The notes: generated from the letters alone by a model not told the origin. A DNA stretch of 9,269 nt from Akkermansiaceae bacterium (GCA_023300065.1 JALZWJ010000313.1:1-9269), one strand, 5' to 3'. Positions 1 to 7,327 are shown, counted from the first letter of the stretch. A program made the numbers and translations.

Positions 1-1169
1 GCGGTGGGGATCGCCGATTATGTTTTACGTGATCTGACTCATCCAGCGGGTGGGTTTTATTGTGCGCAAGACGCACAGAGTGAGGGGAAGGAAGGGAAGT
101 GTTTTTGTTGGACGGTGGAGGAGCTGAAGAAGGTTCTGAGCGAGGACGAAATGAAGCTGGCGCGGGAGGTGCTGGGTGTGACGGATGAGGGGAACTTTAT
201 CGATCACAGTGATCCTGAACCTTTGATGAATCAGAATATTCTCTCTTTTAAGAAGCTACGCGAGAGCCTGAGCGAGGAAGAGGAAAAAACGGTGGCTCGT
301 ATTTTAGTGAAATTGGCAAAGGTGCGTGAGACGCGGATTCCACCCGCGACGGATGATAAGATTCTGGCTTCTTGGAATGGGATGATGATTGGGGCGTTGG
401 CACGGGCTGGACGGGTCATGGCGGAGCCTCGATATCTATTGGCTGCGCGGAAGGCGCACGATTTTGTGAAGGGCAAGTTGTGGGATGAAAAAGAAGGGCG
501 GCTGTCTCACCGCTGGCGTGAGGGCGTGCGTGATGGGTCGGTGCAAGCTGAGAGTTATCTGATGTTTTTGGCCGGGACGCGGAAGCTTTATGAAGCGGAG
601 TTGAAGGCGGATGATTTGACCTTGGCGGTGAGGTTGGCGGAGGGGGCGCTGGTGCTATTTTATGATGAGAAGAATGGGGGTTTTTATCAGGGGGAGAAGC
701 GCGCAGATTTGGTGCTGCGGCTGAAGGGGCAATTCGATGGTGCGACTCCAACGGAGAGCTCTCTGGCGGTGCGAGAATTCGCGGTGTTGGCGAAGGTGAC
801 GGGACGGGAGGATTTCCGCAAAGTGGCAGAGAAGACGCTGCGTTCGTATTTGGGGCTGGAGAATCACCTTCTGGAATGGGGGAGATGTTGATGAATCTCG
901 CGTTCTATCTTGATGAGCCAGGGCGTGTCGCGATTGCAGGTGAGGATGGGCGTGAGGCGATGTTGGCGGCAGTGGCGCAGAGCTATGATCCTCACCGGTT
1001 AATGGTTGGGACGAAGGGGCCGGTGAATCAATTTACGGCATCGCTCCCGTCACGAGATGGGAAGGCAACGGCTTATTTTTGCGAGGGCGAGACGTGCCAA
1101 CTGCCGGTGACCGATCCGGTGGCGTTGGCCGCGTTGCTTATGAAGAAGCTGAGCGAAGAGTCAAAATAA
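1..1169 (+). CDS. YyaL/SPATA20-type (DUF255) protein, C-terminal part, 5'-truncated and frameshifted
   Basis: This is the C-terminal part of a DUF255 protein, a family with an N-terminal thioredoxin-like domain and a six-hairpin-glycosidase-like alpha/alpha barrel. Its biochemical role is poorly defined. The start and thioredoxin domain lie off the left edge, and frame 1 is open from base 1. Family signatures seen are HPAGGFYCAQDAQSEGKEG (usually a DADSEG-type motif, here DAQSEG), then TDDKILASWNGMMIGALARAGR. Frame 1 stops at the TGA at 889-891. Frame 3 continues to the TAA at 1167-1169 with the expected family tail: SPSGMGEMLMNLAFYL, then a Cys-containing ending and PVTDPVALAALL. Adding one G to the GGGG run at 852-855 would join the frames as YLGAGESPSGMGEML. 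I therefore read one gene with a one-base loss between about 847 and 869, either sequencing error or real mutation. The 3' end overlaps the convergent phosphoesterase gene by 32 bp. Family assignment is confident; molecular function is not. Confidence 0.85.
852..855 (+). other. Probable frameshift site (G4 run) in the DUF255 gene
   Basis: The coding frame of the DUF255 protein moves from frame 1 to frame 3 around here. The exact base cannot be fixed: anywhere from about 847 to 869 would work. One extra G in this run gives the most family-like joined peptide. The downstream frame has its own ATG at 876, just before the frame-1 TGA at 889, so restart of translation is formally possible. Confidence 0.55.
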
Positions 1170-2001
1170 CGAGTTCGGGCGGGCAGGCGAAGCGGACGCG
1201 CAGGCCCACGGTGCCGATGCCGCGGCCGACGAAGAGTTGGGAGTCGCCTTTGTGAAAGTGTCCGTAGATAAACTTGCGGCCAAATTTCACTTTCGCGGGG
1301 GCGTATCCGATGAGGGGGACACGGCACTGACCGCCGTGGGTGTGACCGGAGAGTTGGAGGTCGAGCGGACGTGCGAGGTGGAGGTCATCGAAGGGGTCTG
1401 GTTCATGGACGAGGGCGATGACAGGTTCATTTTTTTTGTGCCCTTTCCACGCTCTGGCGGGGGCTGGCCGACCGGCCCAGATGGAGTCGAGTCCATTGAT
1501 AAAGACGTTTTCACCTTTGATGTGAAGTTTGGTGGCTTGGTTTTGGAGGTAGGTCATGCCGGTTCCTTCGATTTCCTTGCGGAGGTTCGAGGTGGAGCAA
1601 TGCCAGCGGTCGTGGTTTCCGGGGCTGGCGATGACTCCTTGGGGGGCTGAGATTCCTTTGAGCTCTCGGCAGAGCTCTGGTAGGGATGATGGATCATCGA
1701 TGACAAAATCTCCGGTGAGAGTGATGAGGTCCGGTTTTTCTTTGGCGAGGGCTTCGTGGAGTTTTGCGATCATGCCGTCATCGGTGCCGGGGCGATAGTG
1801 GATGTCGGTGAGTTGAGCGATGGTGAAGCCATCGAGCGCTTTTGGCCAACGGGGGAGGATGATTTCTTTGCGAGTCAGAGAGAGTTGGTCTGGTTCAATG
1901 CCTGCAGCCCAGATCCCGCTGGGGATGCCGATCCCAAGGACGCCGAGAGTGGATCGGCGAGTGATGCGTCGGAGGTCGATTTTTTTTCGTTGGCTGGACA
2001 T
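1138..2001 (-). CDS. Calcineurin-like metallophosphoesterase (YkuE/YaeI type), Tat-type N-terminus
   Basis: This 287-aa protein is a calcineurin-like phosphoesterase with a two-metal centre. All metal-ligand blocks are visible in order: D66-x-H68 (TDIH), G97-D98, GNHD at 128-131, H199 (HEPD), and GHTHGG at 219-224. The layout and length match the YkuE/YaeI subfamily, whose studied members are exported or membrane-associated and act on phosphoesters, for example of envelope lipids such as UDP-diacylglucosamine. The substrate here is unknown. The N-terminus has twin arginines (R15-R16 in TRRSTLGVLGIG) before a hydrophobic stretch, consistent with Tat export and matching reports for YkuE. The ATG at 1999-2001 has no clear ribosome-binding site. 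It is divergent from the deaminase gene with 29 bp between the starts, and its 3' end overlaps the convergent DUF255 gene. Two A8 runs (minus strand) inside it are in frame, so the reading frame is intact. Confidence 0.9.
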   Translation of the reverse strand: MSSQRKKIDLRRITRRSTLGVLGIGIPSGIWAAGIEPDQLSLTRKEIILPRWPKALDGFTIAQLTDIHYRPGTDDGMIAKLHEALAKEKPDLITLTGDFVIDDPSSLPELCRELKGISAPQGVIASPGNHDRWHCSTSNLRKEIEGTGMTYLQNQATKLHIKGENVFINGLDSIWAGRPAPARAWKGHKKNEPVIALVHEPDPFDDLHLARPLDLQLSGHTHGGQCRVPLIGYAPAKVKFGRKFIYGHFHKGDSQLFVGRGIGTVGLRVRFACPPELVILTLRSASS

Positions 2002-2030
2002 TAAGAAGAAGAGGTTCCACTCTAAAACGC

Positions 2031-2456
2031 GTGAGTGAGTCGAGATTGTCTATTCCGGAATACGCGATGGCTCTAGCCGAGGTGGCGAGTTTGCGATCAG
2101 AAGATCCTTTTCGAAAGGTGGGAGCAGCGGCGCTGGACTGGGATAACCGGGTGATTGCGACGGCTTATAATGGGTTGGCTCCGGGGTTTGATGCTCCGAG
2201 TGACTTTTGGGATGATCGAGATGGGCGCCAGAAGTTCATGCTCCACGCGGAAGTGAATTTGTGCAGCCTCTTTAAAAGAGGAGAGGCAAAGCTGGTGGCA
2301 ACGACGACGATGCCATGCACGCCGTGTATGCAAACCCTCTGCGCATACGGGATTAAAGAAATCTATTATCGTGAGGCGTATCACGAGTCCGATGCCCCTG
2401 CGATTGCCAAGGTCTACGGGATTAAATTAGAGCAGGTTGGCGGCCTTGCCGTCTGA
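2031..2456 (+). CDS. dCMP/cytidine deaminase family zinc-binding protein
   Basis: This 141-aa protein belongs to the cytidine/deoxycytidylate deaminase fold. The zinc site is complete: H72-A-E74, where His is a ligand and Glu the proton shuttle, and P95-C96-x-x-C99 for the two cysteine ligands. The N-terminal part (SEDPFRKVGAAALDWDN, then AYNGLAPGF) matches the start of deoxycytidylate deaminases (ComEB/T4 dCMP deaminase type), which make dUMP for thymidylate synthesis. A different nucleotide or base substrate cannot be excluded. The chosen start is the GTG at 2031, because the family's first helix (SIPEYAMALAEVASLRSED) would be cut by starting at the next ATG, Met13. No Shine-Dalgarno sequence lies at normal spacing: the only purine-rich stretch, 2003-2014, is too far upstream. 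It is divergent from the phosphoesterase gene and ends 5 bp from the convergent TPR gene. Confidence 0.85.
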   Translation: MSESRLSIPEYAMALAEVASLRSEDPFRKVGAAALDWDNRVIATAYNGLAPGFDAPSDFWDDRDGRQKFMLHAEVNLCSLFKRGEAKLVATTTMPCTPCMQTLCAYGIKEIYYREAYHESDAPAIAKVYGIKLEQVGGLAV

Positions 2457-2461
2457 GTGCG

Positions 2462-3244
2462 CTACTCTCCAGTGGGTGAGATAGTTTCTACTTCGAGGTC
2501 ACCTCCGTAGAAGCTTTTGATATAGCCAAACTCGATGAGGGTGTCTTGCCAAGGGGCGGTAATTTTTGTGTTTTTGAAGATTCTACCAGCGCGAGCGAGC
2601 CAGACTTCTGCTTTAATCCCGCGATCAGCGTGGTATTCTAAGGCAGCATTTCCGTAGTAGAAGAAGGGGGTGTCGTCTAGGAAGTCTGAGCCTTCCATCA
2701 TTTGTTCAGCACCTTCCATATCGCCTGTTTTCAGCATGCAGAGCTGAATTTTAAATTTAATAAGAGGAAGCATACTGGAGGAGTGATTTACAGCCTCGGC
2801 CTCTTGGATCAAATCTTGAAATTGTTTGAGCGATTTTGAGTAGTCTTTAGTGACGAAATCAATCTCGGCGATGTTGAAGCGGATATTAAAATTTCCGGGG
2901 TTGGAGCTGAGGGCTTTAGCGAAAATTTTTCGTGCTTTGTCAAAGTTGCGAAACTCGACGTAGCAAGCGCCTTGGAGGTTGAGCGAAGCTGGGTTACCAT
3001 CGTAGATGAGGTCGAGGGAATGAAGCTCGTGGAGGCATTCGAAAATCCGCTTCTGGTTGAAGAAGCGTTCGGCTTCTTTGTAGTGGATGAAATACTGCCG
3101 CTTTTGCTGGCTAGTGAGGGCCTCTAGTTCTGTGATGTATCGAAGCTGGGTTGTTTGCTTTTCGGCTTCTTCTGCTGGTGCAGAATTTTCCTGAGCGGAT
3201 GCGAGGAAGGTGAGGAGAAAAAGGAAGGAAAGTAGTTTTTTCAT
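2462..3244 (-). CDS. Secreted TPR-repeat protein of unknown function
   Basis: This is a 260-aa protein with an N-terminal Sec signal peptide: K2-K3, a hydrophobic core at residues 4-14, and a likely cut after ASA at residue 17. It is not a lipoprotein, as there is no cysteine at the cleavage site. The mature part begins with an acidic/polar linker (18-45) and continues as helical hairpins resembling tetratricopeptide repeats. The clearest are residues 85-118 (LNLQGACYVEFRNFDKARK then AKALSSNP) and 119-152 (FNIAEIDFVTKDYSKSLKQF). Less regular helices precede and follow. TPRs mediate protein-protein contacts, and no catalytic motif is visible. It lies 54 bp downstream of nadD on the same strand, so it may be the third gene of the scpA-nadD cluster or have its own promoter. 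I do not recognise a named family. The ATG at 3242-3244 has no Shine-Dalgarno. Confidence 0.8.
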   Translation of the reverse strand: MKKLLSFLFLLTFLASAQENSAPAEEAEKQTTQLRYITELEALTSQQKRQYFIHYKEAERFFNQKRIFECLHELHSLDLIYDGNPASLNLQGACYVEFRNFDKARKIFAKALSSNPGNFNIRFNIAEIDFVTKDYSKSLKQFQDLIQEAEAVNHSSSMLPLIKFKIQLCMLKTGDMEGAEQMMEGSDFLDDTPFFYYGNAALEYHADRGIKAEVWLARAGRIFKNTKITAPWQDTLIEFGYIKSFYGGDLEVETISPTGE

Positions 3245-3268
3245 GAGAGAGAAACGGCTGTTGTTTGG

Positions 3269-3297
3269 AGTCTAGGGAAAAGGCGAGGCAGAAGCAA
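3269..3297 (-). promoter_or_regulatory. Weak candidate sigma70-type promoter for the TPR gene
   Basis: Reading the minus strand, TTGCTT (3297-3292) is followed after 17 bp by TAGACT (3274-3269), about 24 bp before the TPR start codon. Only three of six -35 positions and four of six -10 positions match the consensus. The -35 element sits at the nadD stop codon. This is suggestive only. Confidence 0.2.
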
Positions 3298-3298
3298 G

Positions 3299-3882
3299 TC
3301 AGGGAGTGTGAGAATAGAGCGCTTTTTCAGAGATGTAGTTCGCCACGAGGCTGGGGAGCCATTGTGGGGTGTTTCTTTCCTGAAAATCCCTTCTGATTTG
3401 GCTGGCGGAAGCGGGATGGTCTCCTTGGATAAAGTGTGCTCGGTAGCCGTCGCGTGGGTGTGGTTGGGCGCCGCGGCCTACTACGATGAATTCGACATTA
3501 GCGGCGAGGGTCTTAGGATGGGACCATTTGGGAAGAGCTTTCCATTGGTCGAAGCCGATGAGCAGAAATAAACGTGCTGGGGCTTGAAGGGAGTTTTTAA
3601 AATGTTGCACCGTTTCCCAGGTGTATGAGGGGGGGGCTTTTTGAGTTCGTAGTCAGAGACCTCGGCCCAGGGGAGGTGTGCGGTCGCAAGCTGTAACATT
3701 TTGAAGCGCTCTGCATCGCTCGCGCCAGGCTGTTCGGTTTTGTGAGGAGAGCGGCGGCAGGGAATAAATAGAACCTGCTCCAAAGCGAGGGTGTCGACGG
3801 CTTTTTGAGCGATTTCTAGATGTCCCTGATGGACGGGGTCGAAGGTTCCTCCGAAGAAAGCGATATGGCGGGATCCTGACAT
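3299..3882 (-). CDS. nadD: Nicotinate-nucleotide adenylyltransferase NadD, frameshifted at a G8/C8 run
   Basis: NadD transfers AMP from ATP to nicotinate mononucleotide, giving deamido-NAD in NAD biosynthesis. The nucleotidyltransferase signature GGTFDPVHQGH is at residues 11-21, followed by the SPHK segment (45-48). The first frame stays family-like to ELKKPP, then drifts into unrelated sequence until a stop at 3481-3483. The true continuation SYTWETVQHFK is in another frame. It runs through IGFDQWKALPKW and the terminal nucleotide-binding block ASASQIRRDF to LPSLVANYISEKALY, ending with TGA at 3299-3301. One extra C on the coding strand in the run at 3629-3636 restores a single protein of about 194 aa, normal for NadD. 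The enzyme is usually essential, so sequencing error is likelier than true loss. The start ATG at 3880-3882 is 17 bp after the scpA stop, indicating an operon. Identity is confident; the frameshift is directly visible. Confidence 0.9.
3629..3636 (+). repeat. G8 homopolymer at the nadD frameshift
   Basis: Eight consecutive G on the plus strand (C8 in the nadD coding strand). Counted against the nadD frame, eight is one short of the nine needed to read K-P-P-P-S-Y-T-W. This is the longest G run I noticed in the window. It is the type of tract prone to base-calling error and to replication or transcription slippage. Confidence 0.9.
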
Positions 3883-3899
3883 CTTAGTTTCGTGGGGCG

Positions 3900-4649
3900 T
3901 TAGTCTGTCGCCGAGCGTTCGATATGGATCTCTCCCAAGAGTCCGTTTTGTTTGGCGCGGAACTGGTTCATTTTCATCAATTCGAGGAGCGCGAGGAAGG
4001 TGACGATGACTTCGACTTTCGACGACGCTTGTTCAAAGAGCTTTTGAAGAGACATTGAATCCCCCGGCTTGAGCCCGGTCATGAGGTATTCGATTTTATC
4101 ACTGACGGTGAAGCGGTCATCGACGATATCTCCGAAGTCGCGAGCTTCGTCGAAACGCTTCAGAACGTTTTGAAAGGCACGGATCAGATCGAAAATAGAG
4201 GCCTCAGCAAGGGGGACGGGCTCTTCGTTGACTGGCTTACTCTCCTTAATGGGGGTGTGGGCGAAGATCTGCTCCTGCTCCGCTTCACGGCGGTGAAGAA
4301 ACCCGGCGGCGTCCTTAAACTTCTTATATTCGATGAGCTGGCGAATTAATTCCCAGCGAGGATCATCTTCTTCTGCGTCGTCTTCCGGCGGCTGTTCCCG
4401 CTTGGGGAGGAGGGTCCGGCTCTTGATATACATCAAGTTCGCGGCCATCGAAATGAACTCGGAAGCGAGATCAATATTGAGAAGTTTGAAGGTCTCAATG
4501 TAGTCAAGATACTGATTAGTAACTCTTTCGAGAGAAATGTCGTAAATATCGACTTCATCTTTTTTGATCAGGTAGAGAAGTAAATCGAGCGGTCCTTCGA
4601 AAATTTCCAGACTGACCTTGTAGTCGGCAGATTCCACGGTTGAAGGCAT
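3900..4649 (-). CDS. scpA: Segregation and condensation protein A (ScpA)
   Basis: ScpA is the kleisin subunit of the bacterial SMC-ScpAB condensin, which compacts and separates chromosomes in the cytoplasm. The protein is 249 aa, a usual length. Its N-terminal SMC-binding domain carries the family hallmark IFEGPLDLLLYLIKK (16-30), followed by DIYDISLERVTNQYLDYI and a helix with AANLMYIKSRTLLPKRE. An acidic stretch (PPEDDAEEDD) leads to the middle ScpB-binding region. The C-terminal winged-helix part includes KVEVIVTFLALLELMKMNQ, typical of kleisins. scpB is not adjacent in this window. The gene is first in a leftward cluster with nadD 17 bp downstream, and is divergent from the AsmA-like gene across 94 bp. 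The ATG at 4647-4649 has no Shine-Dalgarno. Assignment is firm. Confidence 0.95.
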   Translation of the reverse strand: MPSTVESADYKVSLEIFEGPLDLLLYLIKKDEVDIYDISLERVTNQYLDYIETFKLLNIDLASEFISMAANLMYIKSRTLLPKREQPPEDDAEEDDPRWELIRQLIEYKKFKDAAGFLHRREAEQEQIFAHTPIKESKPVNEEPVPLAEASIFDLIRAFQNVLKRFDEARDFGDIVDDRFTVSDKIEYLMTGLKPGDSMSLQKLFEQASSKVEVIVTFLALLELMKMNQFRAKQNGLLGEIHIERSATD

Positions 4650-4696
4650 ATCGAGAAGGACCAGGTTCTACGAGGGAAATACTACGTGCAAAGGGT

Positions 4697-4725
4697 ATTA
4701 TTTTGGGTGGCAAAGTTTATGAAAG
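4697..4725 (-). promoter_or_regulatory. Candidate sigma70-type promoter for scpA-nadD
   Basis: On the minus strand CTTTCA (4725-4720) is followed by a 17-bp spacer and AATAAT (4702-4697), in the 94-bp region between scpA and the divergent AsmA-like gene. The -10 matches five of six consensus bases but the -35 is weak. It would give a 5' leader of roughly 40 nt for scpA. Confidence 0.25.
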
Positions 4726-4743
4726 GTTGTTAGATCTTTCCAC

Positions 4744-6393
4744 GTGGAGGACATCGCTGAACAGGAAAAGCTCAAAGATTACGAAAATCGGGTAGCTGAT
4801 TGGATCGGGAATCAGGGGATTCTTTTTCAGTTGAGATATGCCCGGACGATTGGGGCCAATTCTATTTTGAAGCAACTAGGGAGCCTTATTGTGAAGTTCG
4901 CCATTGTTTTGGTGCTGGTGGCAGGGGTTGGTTACCTACTCTTGACCCAGCATTTTAAGGGCGAAGCCTACGAGGCTGAGATTCAAGGGTCTATCGAAGA
5001 GGCTCTAGGGCTCCAAGGATTGGAGGTAAAGGGGTTCGCCCGCGCCCGTGGTAATGGTGGTTTCCATAGATTGCAGCTTGATGGAGGTGAGGAGAGTTTT
5101 TTCTACCACGCTAAAATTATGGATTTAAACGCTCCATTTACCTACAGCACGGGAGTAACGACTGCGTGGAAGCCATCTTCTCTCAAAATGGCTCGGGCTC
5201 AGTTTCATTTCAAAGCGGGTGGAACCGTCGCTGAGATGGAGGATGCGTATTCGGGGGTTTTAGAGAGTTTAGCGGGTGAAGGAGTGACTTCTATTCTGAT
5301 TGAGGACTTTAGTTGTGATTGGGGATACTCAAAATTGACTTATGGGCGGATTGGTCAGGCGCGGCTTCGAGCAAATCTTAACGACGGGAAATGGAATATT
5401 ATTCTGACCGGCGGGACTTATCAACAAAACTGGTTATGTGATTTTGCCATTGCCGAGGGGCATCTCATTCTAGATGGTGACGGGATTGAGGTTGTTTCAC
5501 TCAAAATGGCCCAAGACAATGGCGAGCTTGAATTGGTAGGTAAAATTGGCGGGCCACTCGATATGCCCGAGTTCAATCTCAGCGGAGCCTTCAAAGATCT
5601 TGCGATCGAAAATATGCTGACGGTGTCCGGCGAGACAACTCGCGAGTTTATCGAGGGCCTGATTTCGGGAGATTTAAAAATAAGCGGTTCCACGAACCGA
5701 CGAATCCAGATCGATGGGAGTGTGGCTCTTAGTAAGACAAATTCACTCACGATCCGTGAGCGATGGCCGATTTTGAAGGCCGTCTCTATTATGGACACGC
5801 AGCGAACCTTCCGGAGAGTAGACTTCACTGAAGGTTCATTTCAATTTTCGACAGAGAACGGTAATCTGGCGGTGAGTGACATCAACTTAGTCGCGGCTGA
5901 TACCGCGATACTGAAGGGCTCTTTCGTTACCCGTCTTCCAGATCAAGAAGAGGCGGCGAAGTTCTTGGAAATTACGTTAACTGAAGGATTTAGTTCTGAT
6001 GCGACGGATACCTCCGTTTCTCAAAAATTAGAAGATGAGCGTATGAGCTTGCGTGATATTCTGCGAGAAGGAAATCAAGTTGATGATGTGTATCCTGACC
6101 GTTCACTCTCACGATCATCCCAAGATGAGGAAGCTGTTTTAAGTGGTCAGGCCCCTGACGAATTACTTCTCCGTGCTGAGATGTGTAATCACTGGGTCGA
6201 CGGTGGGCTTGAGTTAGGTGTTCCCGCTTCGTCCTTCGCGGAGCATGCCAGATTAAGCGAAGCTTACCCGGCTGATGAAGCTGGGTGGCGTTGGATTGAG
6301 ATCGAACTCGCCGACACACATTTTACTGACATCAGTAAGATGGCGAATGAGACAGTTTTAAAGCTCGCGCGCAGAAGAGGAGCGAGTGAATAG
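4744..6393 (+). CDS. Membrane-anchored AsmA-like hypothetical protein
   Basis: I do not recognise a named family for this 549-aa protein. The N-terminus (1-45) is charged and probably cytoplasmic. Residues 48-67 form one strong transmembrane helix (LIVKFAIVLVLVAGVGYLLL), and the rest should be periplasmic. Residues about 209-400 show alternating hydrophobic beta-strand patterning with phrases such as LILDGDGIEVVSLKMAQDNG, LVGKIGGPLDMPEFNLSG and FTEGSFQFSTENGNLAVSDI. These resemble the beta-groove repeats of AsmA/DUF3971/TamB-like proteins linked to envelope lipid transport or outer-membrane assembly; that function is only inferred. A polar, probably disordered segment (about 418-470, rich in S, D and E) precedes a tail ending LKLARRRGASE. 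The GTG at 4744 is the first start codon after an in-frame TGA at 4720. GGAGG overlaps the GTG itself (4746-4750), so it cannot serve that start and the start is uncertain. It is divergent from scpA and convergent with metF. Confidence 0.75.
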   Translation: MEDIAEQEKLKDYENRVADWIGNQGILFQLRYARTIGANSILKQLGSLIVKFAIVLVLVAGVGYLLLTQHFKGEAYEAEIQGSIEEALGLQGLEVKGFARARGNGGFHRLQLDGGEESFFYHAKIMDLNAPFTYSTGVTTAWKPSSLKMARAQFHFKAGGTVAEMEDAYSGVLESLAGEGVTSILIEDFSCDWGYSKLTYGRIGQARLRANLNDGKWNIILTGGTYQQNWLCDFAIAEGHLILDGDGIEVVSLKMAQDNGELELVGKIGGPLDMPEFNLSGAFKDLAIENMLTVSGETTREFIEGLISGDLKISGSTNRRIQIDGSVALSKTNSLTIRERWPILKAVSIMDTQRTFRRVDFTEGSFQFSTENGNLAVSDINLVAADTAILKGSFVTRLPDQEEAAKFLEITLTEGFSSDATDTSVSQKLEDERMSLRDILREGNQVDDVYPDRSLSRSSQDEEAVLSGQAPDELLLRAEMCNHWVDGGLELGVPASSFAEHARLSEAYPADEAGWRWIEIELADTHFTDISKMANETVLKLARRRGASE

Positions 6394-6411
6394 GAGGCTG
6401 GCACCCGTACC

Positions 6412-6425
6412 CTCTCTCTCTCTCT
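6412..6425 (+). repeat. (CT)7 dinucleotide repeat at the metF stop codon
   Basis: Seven CT units fill much of the 30-bp gap between the convergent AsmA-like and metF genes and run into the metF stop (TAG, 6426-6424 on the minus strand). A change in unit number would not alter the AsmA-like protein. Because the stop lies at the edge of the tract, it would hardly alter MetF either. No hairpin terminator is evident in this gap. Confidence 0.8.
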
Positions 6426-7293
6426 AGAAATTCAGCGATGAGGCGATCTCGCGAGTCGCGCTACTTTTATTGAGCGTATAGAGATGGAGGCCAGAGACGC
6501 CGCCATCGATGAGTTCTTGGCATTGTGTAATGGCGTATTCGATGCCGGCTTGGCGGATAGCATCGTCATCATCACTAGCTTCACTGAGGGTGCGAAGAAG
6601 CTTCGCTGGGAAACGGCTTCCCGCCGCGAGGTCAGCCATTCGCTTCATTCCTGAGAGCGTGGTAATGGGCATGATCCCGGCTACGATCGGGAGGTTGATT
6701 CCATGGAGTGCGCAGCGTTCACGGTAGTCAAAGAAGTCATGGTTGTCGAAGAAGAGCTGGGTGCAGATGTAGTCGGCTCCCGCATCAACCTTGGCCTTGA
6801 AATGATCCATTTCTACGAGGCGGTTTTGGGTCCCCGGGTGCCCCTCTGGAAATCCCGCAACGCCGATTTCAAAAGGATGTTCGTGCTCGTCAATAAAGTC
6901 TACGAGGTCATTGGCGTATTTAAAATGATCTCTGCTACGATTGTAATCAGGTTGGTTCTGCGGCGGGTCTCCTCGCAGCGCGAGGATCGTTCCGACCTTA
7001 TCTTCGGCATAATTGTCTAGGATTTCAGTCATCTCATGCGCTGAATGCCCGATACAAGTGAGGTGTGGAATAGTGGGGACCGAGGTTTCTTTAATGATCC
7101 GCTGGACAATATCTCGAGTGCGTTCACGGGTGGTCCCACCTGCGCCGTAGGTTACACTTACGAAGGCGGGATTAAGCTTCCCTAATTCGTGCACCGTTTG
7201 CAACAGGTCCTCAGATCCTTTATCGGTCTTAGGCGGAAAGAATTCGAAAGAAATTGTCGGCTGTTCGGCTCGTAGTGATGATAGGATTTCCAT
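6424..7293 (-). CDS. metF: Methylenetetrahydrofolate reductase MetF
   Basis: MetF is the cytoplasmic flavoenzyme that reduces 5,10-methylenetetrahydrofolate to 5-methyltetrahydrofolate, the methyl donor for methionine synthesis. The 289-aa protein has the normal bacterial length and the full set of motifs along the TIM barrel: SFEFFPPK (15-22, with the catalytic-type Glu17), VTYGAGGTTR (47-56), HLTCIGH (77-83), ALRGDPP (105-111, with the flavin-tuning Asp109), AGFPEGHP, TQLFFDN, AGIMPI, and the C-terminal GVSGLHLYTLN. The start ATG at 7291-7293 is supported by alignment with the family N-terminus but has no Shine-Dalgarno. It is divergent from the EF-hand gene across 108 bp containing an inverted repeat, and convergent with the AsmA-like gene. 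I see no S-adenosylmethionine riboswitch in the short leader. Confidence 0.96.
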   Translation of the reverse strand: MEILSSLRAEQPTISFEFFPPKTDKGSEDLLQTVHELGKLNPAFVSVTYGAGGTTRERTRDIVQRIIKETSVPTIPHLTCIGHSAHEMTEILDNYAEDKVGTILALRGDPPQNQPDYNRSRDHFKYANDLVDFIDEHEHPFEIGVAGFPEGHPGTQNRLVEMDHFKAKVDAGADYICTQLFFDNHDFFDYRERCALHGINLPIVAGIMPITTLSGMKRMADLAAGSRFPAKLLRTLSEASDDDDAIRQAGIEYAITQCQELIDGGVSGLHLYTLNKSSATREIASSLNF

Positions 7294-7327
7294 CGGGCGT
7301 CAGAGTAAGAGAAAGCGGAGAAGCGTC

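Noticed and set aside
876..1169. Separate 97-aa gene starting at ATG 876
   Set aside because: Its sequence is the expected C-terminal end of the DUF255 protein, and the same frame reads family-like upstream of the ATG, so it is the frameshifted tail of that gene.
1237..1650. 137-aa open frame on the plus strand
   Set aside because: It is fully antisense to the phosphoesterase gene, which has all catalytic motifs. The peptide is low in complexity, with no recognisable domain.
3299..3610. Separate 103-aa gene on the minus strand
   Set aside because: It begins inside the conserved NadD sequence (ETVQHFK) and supplies the NadD C-terminal half, so it is part of frameshifted nadD.
5421..5828. 135-aa open frame on the minus strand
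   Set aside because: It is antisense inside the AsmA-like gene, with serine/arginine-rich composition typical of a shadow frame.
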